Notes: a model not told the origin generated them from the letters alone. Shown: positions 43,944 to 53,887, counted from the stretch's first letter. The stretch: DNA of 64,000 bases from Granulicella sp. S156 (GCF_009766105.1 NZ_LMUH01000022.1:3725-67724); one strand, 5' to 3'. A program made the numbers and translations.

Positions 43944-45253
43944 AGAGCCCTCCTAAAGTGGAGGTGGAGAAGTCTGAAATCGAGATGGATCGGCGATCCT
44001 ACTGGAGCGCCCGAATCTTCGTGGCTGCCTGGGTAGGTTACGCGGGGTTCTATTTTTGCAGGAAAAATATCGCGTGGACACCTCTTCCGGCTACGAGCAA
44101 ACATGCCTGGCTGGGTGGCTTTGCAGACCTGTTGATGTTTTTCAGCCTCGGCTATGTATTGGGCCAAATTATCGGGGGGTGGGCATCCGATCGTTTTGGA
44201 GGGCGGCGCACCTTACTCTGCGGTGGCCTCTTGTCCCTGACCGTAACGGCGTTCCTGGCGTTGAGTCTACCGATCTCTGTCGTAATGATGCTGCAAGTTT
44301 TGAACGGTTTAGGTCAGGGCTTTGGATGGCCGGCAATCAACAAACTCTTCAGCATATGGTTGCCGCGCCACAGTCTGGCCATCGGCATGGCATGGTGGAG
44401 TTCGTCCTACGCACTCGGCAGCTTCCTCGCTACAGCACTTGCGACAGCTCTCTCGACCGCCGACTCTATTCCAATCCAGACCGGCTTGCGGCTTTCCATT
44501 CTGGTGCCGTCGGGAGTACTTCTGGTTACAACGTGTTTCTTCTTTTGGAGGAGTAGGGATCTTCCATCCGACGCAGGGATTGAACCGATCAACTCAAATC
44601 CCCCACTCGCAGCACGCACGAGCAGTTGGAAATCAGTTCTATACAACAGTGAGCTTCAGCTGCTCGCAACGATGTACTTCTTCCTGAAACTGACGCGTTA
44701 TTCGCTGCTCTTTTGGTTACCGGTCTATCTCATAGAATCGCAGCATGCAACAGGTCGCTCGGCGTTGAAACTTTCATCCCTCTTCGAACTCGTGGGTTTC
44801 GTCGGTGCGCTTCTGGCAGCTTACATCTCTGACCGGCTTCTCGATGGACGCCGATATCCTGTCGGAGCAACGATGTTGTTCCTCGCCGCATTCGTTTTTC
44901 TTCTTCACCCGATCATCAGTACAGCTGGGCCCGTGGCGGTTGGCATCAGTATCTCCGTCATCGGCATTCTGATCTTCGGCCCTGATGTGCTGATATCTTC
45001 CACTGCGGTGCTTGAGGCAGTGCCGCCGGAGCAAGCAGGGCGGGCAAGCGGTTATGTCAATGGAGTCGGCTCTCTGGGGCAAATGCTTTCGCCCTTACTC
45101 ATCTCACTCTGTATACGCTGGTTTGGCTGGAACAGCATCTTCAATTTATTCGTGGTGTGCTCTCTGATCGCAGCCGCCTTGCTTGCGAAGCGATGGAACA
45201 GCAAACCGGCATCCACTGAAACATCCTTTACCCAAGGCGCACTTCTCTCTTGA
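43931..45253 (+). CDS. MFS transporter of the organophosphate antiporter type (second copy)
   Basis: Inner-membrane transporter, 440 residues, about 12 helices. It keeps the family pattern GYAGFYFCRKNIAW near the N-terminus and the loop motif GGWASDRFGGRRTLLCGG, as in GlpT/UhpT/UhpC. It is distinct from the transporter at 39.3 kb. ATG 43931 lies inside the end of the regulator gene, and ATG 43985 is possible; neither has a strong ribosome-binding site, fitting coupled translation. The pairing of regulator and transporter recalls UhpC, a transporter homologue that works as a sensor with a regulator. Transport of organophosphates or phosphonates is the simpler reading. Confidence 0.82.
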   Translation: MAALESPPKVEVEKSEIEMDRRSYWSARIFVAAWVGYAGFYFCRKNIAWTPLPATSKHAWLGGFADLLMFFSLGYVLGQIIGGWASDRFGGRRTLLCGGLLSLTVTAFLALSLPISVVMMLQVLNGLGQGFGWPAINKLFSIWLPRHSLAIGMAWWSSSYALGSFLATALATALSTADSIPIQTGLRLSILVPSGVLLVTTCFFFWRSRDLPSDAGIEPINSNPPLAARTSSWKSVLYNSELQLLATMYFFLKLTRYSLLFWLPVYLIESQHATGRSALKLSSLFELVGFVGALLAAYISDRLLDGRRYPVGATMLFLAAFVFLLHPIISTAGPVAVGISISVIGILIFGPDVLISSTAVLEAVPPEQAGRASGYVNGVGSLGQMLSPLLISLCIRWFGWNSIFNLFVVCSLIAAALLAKRWNSKPASTETSFTQGALLS

Positions 45254-45400
45254 CGAAATCGGAGCTGCACTTCTGAAGTCCTGGAATCGAGCAACAGTAT
45301 TTCGGGCTGATTCAGGGCCTAATGGGGCTTTGGCGCAACAGCATCCCGCACTGTTTTCGAAGCACGTCGTCATATCGTCGACATCCTCAATAAGGCGGAT

Positions 45401-45421
45401 GCTGCGGTGGTGTGCCGCAGC
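45401..45421. terminator. weak hairpin between convergent genes
   Basis: A 7-bp GC-rich stem (GCTGCGG with CCGCAGC, 7-base loop) lies between the plus-strand transporter and the minus-strand lipoprotein ends. No U-run follows on either strand, so its terminator role is uncertain. Confidence 0.3.
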
Positions 45422-45427
45422 CCCGTT

Positions 45428-46843
45428 TCAATTCGACGACTGCAGCAGATAAATGGCCCAGGGCTGCGTGGAGTCGAACCCAATGACAAAGATGGCGTAT
45501 TGGTCACCCAGTTGTCCGGCAACGGCCACGGCTGAAAAGGGATACGTGATGCTCGGTGAATACCCCGGATACGACGCGCCGAGCCAAACCTTGGCCTGGG
45601 TATACAAGCTATTCGAAGAATCCTGCGGCGCACCGAGATCGATAACGAAGTCGCAGTTGCCGTAAGGATAGTTGGGGTTTTGGCTATTGTTGGGGCCGGG
45701 GTCAGAGAGACCCGTCTTGAGGTTCACAGGAAAATCGCCTCCGTAGATCGTGCTAGAGGGGTTGTTGCCTTTCACGGATGGACAACCGGAGGGCCCGCTG
45801 GAGAAGCCGAACGAGGCGAGATTCGAGGACCAGGTCACGGCGGGGCTGTTTGCCCCAGCTTCATAGATGAAGCCGAGATACTGTGCGCCAACGAGCGTAC
45901 CGGTGTCCAACGCGCTCGTCGGCTTAGGCAAGCCGACGGCGCCGGTACCTGCACCGAGAACATTCTCGTAATCAAGGGGAGGAGACGTTCCCGCCATCAC
46001 TCCACCGGCCCCATTATTTTCCACCAGAAGGCCACTGGAGCCGATACCTATCTGCGCCTGCGCAGGCAGTACCGTCCCAATTCCAGGATCCGTGACAACC
46101 AACTGCCCTGGAACATTGGTGATATTGCCAAAGAACGTAGGTCCGCAAGCTCCGGTTACCGACGAAGCACTGCGCTGGGTGGGCTCTCCCCCCGCTAGGG
46201 TGGACTGAGAAATGTTCTTGAAGGTGACGTCGCTGCCGCTGGAGGCGATCTCCACACTGCCGTAAGCGGTATCGGTGGTCGGGTCCCACTGCGCAGTCGG
46301 GATGGTGACGAACTGATAGGTCTGCACGGAGGAATTCGGACATTGAGTGGCCGCAACGAGAGGCTGGACCGGCTGCCCAACCAGCTGCACAAGCCCTCCG
46401 GCCTGGCCGGCGAGCTCCACCGCGAAGCTTCCGGGCAGTCCGGGCATGGGGTAAGGAGTCACTTGGTACGAAATTGTGTCATTGCTAAATGTGTAAGTGG
46501 CCGTGATGCCCAGGCTTCGCAGGCCGCGCTGGCCGACCGTAAGAACACCGGCATTGAGAACCTGAGGACCGGGCTGCGTCAGAGGCTGGTAGGTTGTCTG
46601 TGAGAATGTCCCTGGGGCCACATCGTCGATGGTATAAGTCAGAGGGGTTGTTGAACCGGTGACTCCAGTAACATACGGCGCAAAGTAGGTTTGCGGACCC
46701 GTTGTGGTAGGGGCCGTCTGCGTGACCGGAGCCACGCCTTTGCCGCATCCGGCAAGCCAGCAGAGAAGCAGGACTGTCCCCAGGCGAGCGGCCGCCCTCG
46801 CGAATTGTCCGGATGGATCGATGTGCGATTCGAAACGTTGCAT
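45428..46843 (-). CDS. surface or periplasmic lipoprotein of unknown function
   Basis: 471 residues with a lipoprotein signal (LGTVLLLCWLAGC, lipid Cys about residue 33) followed by a Thr/Pro/Gln-rich linker. The remainder is beta-rich, with many Gly, Ser and Thr residues and no domain I recognise (e.g. YTIDDVAPGTFSQTTYQPLTQPG; YPYGNCDFVIDLGAPQDSS). GAGGGAA precedes ATG 46843. It begins 16 bp after the TonB receptor stop and is the last gene of the sigma-factor operon. In such a place it may be a substrate-binding surface partner of the receptor, comparable in role, not sequence, to SusD; this is a guess. Confidence 0.7.
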   Translation of the reverse strand: MQRFESHIDPSGQFARAAARLGTVLLLCWLAGCGKGVAPVTQTAPTTTGPQTYFAPYVTGVTGSTTPLTYTIDDVAPGTFSQTTYQPLTQPGPQVLNAGVLTVGQRGLRSLGITATYTFSNDTISYQVTPYPMPGLPGSFAVELAGQAGGLVQLVGQPVQPLVAATQCPNSSVQTYQFVTIPTAQWDPTTDTAYGSVEIASSGSDVTFKNISQSTLAGGEPTQRSASSVTGACGPTFFGNITNVPGQLVVTDPGIGTVLPAQAQIGIGSSGLLVENNGAGGVMAGTSPPLDYENVLGAGTGAVGLPKPTSALDTGTLVGAQYLGFIYEAGANSPAVTWSSNLASFGFSSGPSGCPSVKGNNPSSTIYGGDFPVNLKTGLSDPGPNNSQNPNYPYGNCDFVIDLGAPQDSSNSLYTQAKVWLGASYPGYSPSITYPFSAVAVAGQLGDQYAIFVIGFDSTQPWAIYLLQSSN

Positions 46844-46859
46844 AACTATTCCCTCTTTG

Positions 46860-49800
46860 CTAGAAACTGCCCTTCAGGCCGAACTGCAGGATGCGCGGGT
46901 CGTGCGCGTCCACCGGATGCAGAAAGGAGTTTCCGGCGAGGCAGCCGGAGGCGCCCGCGGAGTAGAGTTCGGTCTGGCTGCCGTAACAGTTGATGACGTT
47001 GTTGCCGGTATTGCCCGGATGGCTCGGATCGGTGATGCGGAACTGGGTGTGATTGAAGACGTTGAAAGCCTCGGCGCGAAACTCGATATCCAGGAGCTTC
47101 GTCGGCTTGAAGTGTTTGAACAGGGAGACGTTGAAGTTGATGCGCGAAGGGTTGTTCAAGGAGTTGCGTCCAGCATTGCCGAAGGTAAGGCCGCGCGGCG
47201 CAGCAAAGGCGCCCGGGTTCAGCAGCAGCGGCCCCACATTATTGGCGCTCTGCGCGACAAACGGCTTGCCTGCGCCCGCTTTGCCGATCACATCCGGATA
47301 GGACCCCACCCCCAGCCCATCGCCTACGCCGGCATTGTCCGCTGCGCCCGTGCCGTCCCCGCCGCCTCCGTTGATGACGCTGAAGGGCGTCCCGGTGGAG
47401 TAGCTGGTGATGCCGCTAATCTGCCATCCTCCCAGCGCTGTCTTCAGAAGGGGCGAGAAGTCCGTTGCGGTTGGAGCGGGGCTGGGGACGGGGGCATCAT
47501 CCGAATCGCCACCGTCGCCCGTCAGATGGGTAAAGCCATGGAGCAGATGCAGTAGCGGAAGATCATAGATGTAGCTGACGTTCAGTAGTTGCCGCTGGTC
47601 GAAGTCTGAGGTGGCGTGATTGGAGTGGATGTCGAGTGAGTTGGCGAAGTTCGCCGAGGCACGGTCGGAGGAGTCGTCGAGAGAGTGGCTGTAGGTATAG
47701 GCGATGCCGACAGTCAGCGGCCCGGTCGTCTGGCGAAGCGTAGCCTGAAGGGCGTTGTACTCGGAATCGGCTACGTTCTGGACCGAGATGATGTTGCTGA
47801 ACCCAAGATAGGGCCGCAAAGCATCGGCGCTTACGCCAAGCTTTTTGGGACCCACACCAGCAAAACTGGCGAACCCCGGATTGCCGGTGCAGGCGATGAA
47901 TATGTTCGCGTAACCAGGATCGTTGGGGCCGATGGCAGAAGAATTGGGGATCGTGATGCCGCTGCTACCATTCTGGCCTGCTACGGAAAAAGCACCATTG
48001 TTGGCCCCGGTGGTGCAGACGGCAGCAGTGACCGGTTGCCCCGGCCCAAAGGGATTCAACCCGTTGCTGAGCGGCTGCAACTGATTCAGATCGCTCACCG
48101 CCGTCAGGTGCGTGCCCTTGGTGCCGACGTAGGCGATCTGGCCGATCATCCCCTTGCTCACTTCGCGCTGAATGCTCAGGCTCCATTGCTGGGTATAGGA
48201 GTACACGGCCTTCTTGGGGATCGAAGTTACGTTCAAGGGGAAGGTGGCGCCGCCAGTGTTGCCCCCGCACTGTGTAGTGCCGTCCTGGCAGAAGCCCCCA
48301 ATGAGGTTGTAAGCGTCGCTAGAGGAGCCCGCACTCGCACTGATATTCGACTGAGTCTCGCTCAAGACCAAAGGTGCACTGCCGATCAGCGAGCCGACAT
48401 TGGCTTCATAGCCGGTTCCATGCTCCCAGAAAAGACCATAACCACCGTGGATCGCGGTCTTGCCATCGCCCCACGGATCCCAGGAAAACCCTACGCGCGG
48501 CGAGGGATGGAACAAACTATTGGACATGCAGCTATCGGACACGCCGCCCTTGGCTCCGCACTGCATCAATCCGTTCACGATCGTAGGATCGAGCGCGGCA
48601 AGGTTCAGGCCAACCGCCTTTCCGCTGTTCTTGAACACCAGGTTTCCCTGCTTAGGGTCGATATAGATGGACGAGCCAAGGGATTGGCTGAAGGCCTCGG
48701 GCCGCCAGTTATAGGCCGTGCCGTTGGGGTTGTACCACGCGCCGAGGAGGCTGGCGCGGAAGCCGGCGTTGATCGTCAGGTGAGGCAGTATCCGCCAGTC
48801 GTCCTGCAGATAGAGGTCGGCTGTCTTGTAGCGGCTGTGATACTCCGCCTGTCCGCTATCCTGCGTGTAACTCTTGATAGCGACTCCGGGGAGCTGCGCT
48901 TGTAGGTTCGCGTTAGCTTCCGGCAAAAAGCCTGAGCCGCTCAGGAAGTCGGCGAAGGCATTGCCAGAGGTATTAGTCGATTGCTGATTGCTGAAGGTGA
49001 GCAATCCCTGCAGGTCGCCGGAGTTGGCTCCTGTAACAGCGCTTAGCTCGTTCTGCTGCACATAGGATCCCCAGAATCCCCACTGCAAGATATGCTTTCC
49101 GACAATCACGCTCGCGTCGTCGCGGATGGTAAACGTAGGATTGTCCTGTTTCCACGGCGCGTACCCCGTATCCACGGCAAATCCATGCCCCCCATACGCC
49201 CCGTTGGTCCCTTGAAAGACCAATCCCGGCAGCTTGTCGCCGCCGTAGCCATTGTTGAAGATGTAACCCATGGGGCACTCGGTCACGGACGGAGGACCAT
49301 AGGCCGCGTTCGGCGCCGAAAACACAGCGCAGGACGTACCGGTGACAGGTGTTCCTCCCTGAGAAGCTGGATCGCCGAGGCTCGGCGGTCGGCTGAGGGA
49401 CGCGACTCCGACTCCCGGCTGCGGAGCGAGGGAGATGTGCTCAACCTCGTAGCCTGCCGACATAAGGTTGCTGATTCCATGCGGCAGGACCTGCGCCAGC
49501 ATAACGACCATATCCAGGCCAGGACCATTGAACTGGTTTTCGACCGTAGGAAAGCTGTTCTGGACGATGCCCCATTGCGGAGCAAGCGTCACGGTATCCC
49601 ACGCATCATGCACATAACGAAACGACAGACGTTCCCGCTCCGTCAGGTTGTGGTCGATGCGAAACAACTCCTCCCGCCAGTGCGTCGGCGGCGAAACGGA
49701 GGCCACGAAACAATGAAACAGCGGTGAGGAGTTGGTCGAATTGCAGCCACTGGCCGAGTTGGGCGCGGGGATCAGACCGGAGTTGAGAATCGCCGCACTC

Positions 49801-51086
49801 GTGTAATCCACCGGTAGCTGAAGGCCGGCTTGGTAGGTTGCGCCCGCGGTGCTGTTGAAGGATTTGGCATTGATGCCTGCTTGCGGACAATCGGGATACT
49901 GTGACGTACTGAACGCTCCGGACCACCCTGGAGACGGCGTCGGACATACGTCGAAGAAATTCCCGGCCCGCTCGGCCATCGTAGGCACGGCCTGGTTGTA
50001 ATCGACCGGGGTCTTTTCGCGGCGAATCTCTTCAGAGAAGAAGAAGAAGGTCTTTGTCTTGCTGACGTTGTAAACGCCAGGGATATAGATGGGGCCGCCA
50101 ATTGTGCCGCCGAAGTCGAGCCGGCGATAGAGCGGCGTGCGATAGGTGGGCTTCCCTTGGAAACCCTGAGGTTCTGGATTTGGTTGATCGAAATAATTTC
50201 TCGCGTTGAACATCTCATTGCGGAGAAAATCATAGGCGACACCGTGAAACTTCTCCGTGCCCGATTTCGTTGTCACCAGAACGCTTCCCGAGGCGCTCTT
50301 GCCGTAGAGCGCGCTGTAGTCGGCGGTAAGGATCTTCATGTCTTGAATAGAGTCGACGCTCGGATAGACAACAAGCGGCTCGCCCTGCCCGCGGCTGGTG
50401 TTGATGCTGGTGTTGAGCACATCGCTACCATCCACCTCGAAGGTGTTGTATTCCACGCGACCGCCATTGACGCTGAACTTCGCGCTTCCGGACACGCCAA
50501 CCTTGGCCTCATCCTGCCCAGTCTGGTTACTGACACCGGGAGAGAGAGCACTGAGAGATAAAAAATTGCGGCCGTTCAACCCGTAGCCGGTGACCTCGCT
50601 GCTGTTCAATGTCGTAGACATGGACGCCGAGTTTGTGTCGACCGTAGTGAGCGCCCCGGCACTGACATTTACATCTTGACTGACGGTAGTGACCGAGATC
50701 TGAGCATTGAAGACGACCGCCTGCCCGGCGGCAAGAGAAAGAATCTGGCTCGATCTCCGGCTGAATCCCTGCGCCTCCACAATGAGCTGATAGTGCCCGG
50801 GAGGGAGACCGGGAACAGTGTACGAACCAGCGCTATCTGTTTTGGCCTCACGCTTCACCAGCGTGTCCTGATTGACGATCTGGATGGTTGCCTCAGGAAT
50901 CGCGGCTCCGTCCGGATCGGTAATCTGACCAGAAAAGCGCCCAGTGGCCGTCTGTCCGTCAAGGCGCAAGGCGCTGAACACTGTGATCAGCGCCATCGCG
51001 AGCAGCAGCCATCGAAATGATCGAAGCATCTTCTTACAGGCTCCTAGTCCTTGTTTCCGTGTTGCAGTTCCCATTCCCGTCTTCAT
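46860..51086 (-). CDS. Oar-type TonB-dependent receptor, largest in the window
   Basis: Outer-membrane receptor, up to 1408 residues. A signal segment (LRSFRWLLLAMALITVFSA) precedes the carboxypeptidase-regulatory-like domain (ATGRFSGQITDPDGAAIPEATIQIVN), the plug (LNSSEVTGYGLNGRNFLSLSALSPG, TFEVDGSDVLN, VLVTTKSGTEKFHG) and a barrel ending LQFGLKGSF. ATG 51086 overlaps the stop of the porin-like gene as ATGA, implying coupled translation. The ATG at 51029 sits directly before the signal peptide with AGGAG 11 bases upstream, so the true start may be there. It lies between a porin-like protein and a lipoprotein within the sigma-factor operon. The ligand is unknown. Confidence 0.92.
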   Translation of the reverse strand: MKTGMGTATRKQGLGACKKMLRSFRWLLLAMALITVFSALRLDGQTATGRFSGQITDPDGAAIPEATIQIVNQDTLVKREAKTDSAGSYTVPGLPPGHYQLIVEAQGFSRRSSQILSLAAGQAVVFNAQISVTTVSQDVNVSAGALTTVDTNSASMSTTLNSSEVTGYGLNGRNFLSLSALSPGVSNQTGQDEAKVGVSGSAKFSVNGGRVEYNTFEVDGSDVLNTSINTSRGQGEPLVVYPSVDSIQDMKILTADYSALYGKSASGSVLVTTKSGTEKFHGVAYDFLRNEMFNARNYFDQPNPEPQGFQGKPTYRTPLYRRLDFGGTIGGPIYIPGVYNVSKTKTFFFFSEEIRREKTPVDYNQAVPTMAERAGNFFDVCPTPSPGWSGAFSTSQYPDCPQAGINAKSFNSTAGATYQAGLQLPVDYTSAAILNSGLIPAPNSASGCNSTNSSPLFHCFVASVSPPTHWREELFRIDHNLTERERLSFRYVHDAWDTVTLAPQWGIVQNSFPTVENQFNGPGLDMVVMLAQVLPHGISNLMSAGYEVEHISLAPQPGVGVASLSRPPSLGDPASQGGTPVTGTSCAVFSAPNAAYGPPSVTECPMGYIFNNGYGGDKLPGLVFQGTNGAYGGHGFAVDTGYAPWKQDNPTFTIRDDASVIVGKHILQWGFWGSYVQQNELSAVTGANSGDLQGLLTFSNQQSTNTSGNAFADFLSGSGFLPEANANLQAQLPGVAIKSYTQDSGQAEYHSRYKTADLYLQDDWRILPHLTINAGFRASLLGAWYNPNGTAYNWRPEAFSQSLGSSIYIDPKQGNLVFKNSGKAVGLNLAALDPTIVNGLMQCGAKGGVSDSCMSNSLFHPSPRVGFSWDPWGDGKTAIHGGYGLFWEHGTGYEANVGSLIGSAPLVLSETQSNISASAGSSSDAYNLIGGFCQDGTTQCGGNTGGATFPLNVTSIPKKAVYSYTQQWSLSIQREVSKGMIGQIAYVGTKGTHLTAVSDLNQLQPLSNGLNPFGPGQPVTAAVCTTGANNGAFSVAGQNGSSGITIPNSSAIGPNDPGYANIFIACTGNPGFASFAGVGPKKLGVSADALRPYLGFSNIISVQNVADSEYNALQATLRQTTGPLTVGIAYTYSHSLDDSSDRASANFANSLDIHSNHATSDFDQRQLLNVSYIYDLPLLHLLHGFTHLTGDGGDSDDAPVPSPAPTATDFSPLLKTALGGWQISGITSYSTGTPFSVINGGGGDGTGAADNAGVGDGLGVGSYPDVIGKAGAGKPFVAQSANNVGPLLLNPGAFAAPRGLTFGNAGRNSLNNPSRINFNVSLFKHFKPTKLLDIEFRAEAFNVFNHTQFRITDPSHPGNTGNNVINCYGSQTELYSAGASGCLAGNSFLHPVDAHDPRILQFGLKGSF

Positions 51087-52969
51087 TGCGGAAGGTAGTA
51101 GCGAAACGATGTGAAGAACATGTTGTCGATGGCCTTTGGAGAGTTGGTCAAGCCGGCTGCTGGATTACCAATACCCTGCCACGTCCGGCGCTCGGCATAG
51201 GAGTACTGAAAGCCCTGCTGCAAAGTCCCACGAGTCCCCCTGTAGAAGCGGAACCAATAGCCAAAGGTTCCTTCCTGGATGTTGCGGTTATCCGCGTTGC
51301 AGTTGGATGGGCTGGAAGCCACATTGCCACCGCCGTTTGGCGAGGTGACAGGCAGCACCTCCACATAGCAGCCGGCCACATTATTGGTGGGAGCGCCGTA
51401 ACCGCCCAGGATCGGCTGGCCCAGCGTGGGACCGGCAGTCGTGACGGTATATCCGGTGTTGTACCAGGCACGCTTTGCGTATTCGCCTCCGTAATAGGCG
51501 TACAGATCGAGACGCCGCGTTGCATGCCATTCGACCGAACCCAACGCCGAACCGCCCGTAAGCAGTTCGAGCGAGCCGTCGGGATGGGCCGTAGCGTCCG
51601 GCAACTGCGCAGAGCTGTAGCGTCCGATGCCGTTCCCGGCGAGAATATGCGCGCCAATCTCCAGCTGCTTGGCAAACAACCACACCCGCGCATTCGCGCC
51701 CACGCCGCCACCATCGGTCTTCGTTGTATAAGCGCCAAGCGCAGAAGTCGTAACCGGCTGGGAAGCGCCGGCGGGAGCGGGGCCATTCGGGTAGACACGG
51801 TCGCGGAAGAAGCGGGCTACGCCGAAGAGTTCGAAGTGTCCCCAGTTGGTTTCGTAGGCCGCCTTAGCAAGCAGGTCTGGTGCTTCGTTGAAGCTGTAGT
51901 TCGCCGTGGGGTTATAAAGGCCGCCCGAATTCCCTGTCTCCTGATAAGCAATCGTGGGTAGATTGTGACCGCCGATGTTGAGTGTCTGCGGCTCTTCAAC
52001 AGATCCGCCGATCCAGAACTTATCCGACAGCCTCTTCACCACACGAAAACCGTACTGCCTCTCCCATGTGAACCCTACGTTGTACTGTGAGTCGATCGTC
52101 AGCGGCACAGCTTCTGCGTTGTTGCTCAGACCGTGCCGGTACTCAGTGGCGAGCGACCACATCTGACCGCCCGTCAGCATCCAACCGCTGTTCAGTTCGG
52201 CCTGTGCCCACGCCTGGCGCAAGCGCAATGGATAACTGTTGCTCTGGTTGTCGTTCGAGGTAGTACCTGCGGAAAGAAAGTCCGCCTCGAAATATCCTCG
52301 CAGTGTCGCGGACGGCAGCTTGCCTTCTGCCAACAGCGAAATACGCGACTGCCTGCCGCTAGCGTTGAACTCCGACAGTTCGCCGGCTGTTGTACCGGCG
52401 AATGGAATTCCGGAGAACTGGGTATTCACATCGCCGCCGATCGCGCGTTGCCGGTCGACGGTTTCAGCCGCCAGGAAGCCCCCCGGCTTGAGATCGATTC
52501 CCTTGTAGTGAATCGTGTCAGGATTTTCGAGCTTCTTCGTCTCTTGCTGGCCAGCCTGAACCTGCGATGAAAGCGAACTCGATTCCGTCTTCAGGTTTGC
52601 CACGTCGCTCTGCAACGTCGTCACAGCGGAGCCATCCGTGCCGATAACAGCTTGCGTGGCTTCGAGCTTCTGCTTGGCATCGGCTGCGTCCTTGCGAGCC
52701 TGCTCCAACTCTCCATCGCGCGCTGCCATCCGCTGCTGGAGAGCCTCGTACTTCTGCTCCAGATCGTTCAACTTGCTATTGAGCTGATCGAGCTTTTGAA
52801 ACTTCTCGTTCAACTGCTCCAGCAGAATTTCTTCCTGCGTCGGCGCCTTCGCTTTCGCGGTCTTTGTCTTAGTTGGCTTGTCTGACGCCTGATCCGTACC
52901 GCTCTGCGCCTGCGCCACGACACACGATGCTAAAACAAGCCCAGCCACCATCCGTCTAAATCTGTGCAT
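51083..52969 (-). CDS. porin-like outer-membrane protein with N-terminal periplasmic coiled coil
   Basis: 628 residues: a signal peptide (to about residue 22), a Lys/Thr/Ala-rich linker, a strong heptad-patterned coiled coil (about 45-145, EILLEQLNEKFQKLDQLNSKLNDLEQ onward), then a beta-barrel part from IDLKPGGFLAAETV to the C-terminus, with alternating aromatic strands (LRGYFEADFLS, RQAWAQAELNSGWMLTGGQMWS). The architecture resembles porins anchored to peptidoglycan by an N-terminal helix. GGGAG lies ahead of ATG 52969. It starts 46 bp after a lipoprotein stop, and its own stop overlaps the TonB receptor start. Passive entry of small solutes, complementing TonB uptake, is inferred. Confidence 0.8.
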   Translation of the reverse strand: MHRFRRMVAGLVLASCVVAQAQSGTDQASDKPTKTKTAKAKAPTQEEILLEQLNEKFQKLDQLNSKLNDLEQKYEALQQRMAARDGELEQARKDAADAKQKLEATQAVIGTDGSAVTTLQSDVANLKTESSSLSSQVQAGQQETKKLENPDTIHYKGIDLKPGGFLAAETVDRQRAIGGDVNTQFSGIPFAGTTAGELSEFNASGRQSRISLLAEGKLPSATLRGYFEADFLSAGTTSNDNQSNSYPLRLRQAWAQAELNSGWMLTGGQMWSLATEYRHGLSNNAEAVPLTIDSQYNVGFTWERQYGFRVVKRLSDKFWIGGSVEEPQTLNIGGHNLPTIAYQETGNSGGLYNPTANYSFNEAPDLLAKAAYETNWGHFELFGVARFFRDRVYPNGPAPAGASQPVTTSALGAYTTKTDGGGVGANARVWLFAKQLEIGAHILAGNGIGRYSSAQLPDATAHPDGSLELLTGGSALGSVEWHATRRLDLYAYYGGEYAKRAWYNTGYTVTTAGPTLGQPILGGYGAPTNNVAGCYVEVLPVTSPNGGGNVASSPSNCNADNRNIQEGTFGYWFRFYRGTRGTLQQGFQYSYAERRTWQGIGNPAAGLTNSPKAIDNMFFTSFRYYLPQ

Positions 52970-53015
52970 TTTTCTTCTCCCTTGGTCCTGTTGTCCCTAT
53001 GAGGAAATATCTCTG

Positions 53016-53828
53016 TCAATTGATCGAGATCGTGGCGCTGACGGCCTTTGTCGGATCCGCAATCGAAGTAGCAGTCACCTTTACAGTGCCCCCTGTCGGC
53101 ACCGTTGCGGGAGCGGTGTAGATCGTATCCACAGCGCTTGTAGTCTTGACCGGATCGAACGAGCCACAATCGCTCGATCCGCAGATCACAGTCCAGTTCA
53201 CACCGGCATCTGTCACATCGTTATTCAGCACCACTCTGAGCTGAGTGGTATCAGCTGTGTGCAGGGTGGCTAGCGGCGTCGGCGCGAATCCAACCGAGAT
53301 GGGAAGGCCACCGATGGTCAGCGTCACGCTGGAGAACTTGCTGTGATCGCTGGTCGCGACAGCATAGAGGGTGACCGTCCCGAGTTTCGGTGTAGCAAGG
53401 GGCGCGGTATAGGACGCCACGTAGCCGGCTCCACTAGTCACATAACTTGGTATCGGGCCGCTCATCGTGTGCGCGGGAGTAAACGTGCCGCACGATTCGT
53501 CCTGCGTCTGTCCCGGTGGCAGCGGGGACCCTGGCGGCAGTGCGCTGCCGCAGTAGACGCTCCAGTCCGCGCCCAACAACTGCGGGTCGTTCGTCAGCGT
53601 CACGTCGACATAGGTGCCTTGTCCGGTTGTGAGCGAAGCCGGAGGGGTCTTCAAAGGAGTTCCATTCGTGTCCGTGAAAGCAATCGACCCGACTTTAATA
53701 TTGGATACAGAGCTGTTGGAGCTGCAGCCCGAAACCGCTGCAAAGCCGGCTAACAGCAGGGCAAGCGTTGCCGGACGAAAGCTTTGTGAAATACAAATTC
53801 TCTTGAGCGTGCTCACAGGGATCTTCAT
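53016..53828 (-). CDS. Ig-repeat lipoprotein (short)
   Basis: 270 residues with a lipoprotein signal (LALLLAGFAAVSGC). It contains beta-sandwich modules with the pattern LTNDPQLLGADWSVYCGS...CGTF...YTAP...VTLYAVATS and NDVTDAGVNWTVICGSSDCGSF...YTAP..VPTGGTVKVTATS. Each has a paired cysteine set, likely disulfide-bonded outside the cytoplasm. The same modules occur in the next gene upstream. ATG 53828 is chosen for GAGGAAGTG upstream; the frame is open to 53891, overlapping the preceding stop. It is transcribed with the sigma and anti-sigma genes. Function is unknown; adhesion or structural presentation at the surface is a reasonable guess. Confidence 0.75.
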   Translation of the reverse strand: MKIPVSTLKRICISQSFRPATLALLLAGFAAVSGCSSNSSVSNIKVGSIAFTDTNGTPLKTPPASLTTGQGTYVDVTLTNDPQLLGADWSVYCGSALPPGSPLPPGQTQDESCGTFTPAHTMSGPIPSYVTSGAGYVASYTAPLATPKLGTVTLYAVATSDHSKFSSVTLTIGGLPISVGFAPTPLATLHTADTTQLRVVLNNDVTDAGVNWTVICGSSDCGSFDPVKTTSAVDTIYTAPATVPTGGTVKVTATSIADPTKAVSATISIN

Positions 53829-53887
53829 CACTTCCTCTTGTTCAGATATTCGGTAGGAACGGGCCGGCGACAATCCAACTGCCTCTC

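Noticed and set aside
47685..48905. 406-codon plus-strand open frame
   Set aside because: Antisense to the largest TonB receptor; Arg/Gly/Ala-rich and without domain features.
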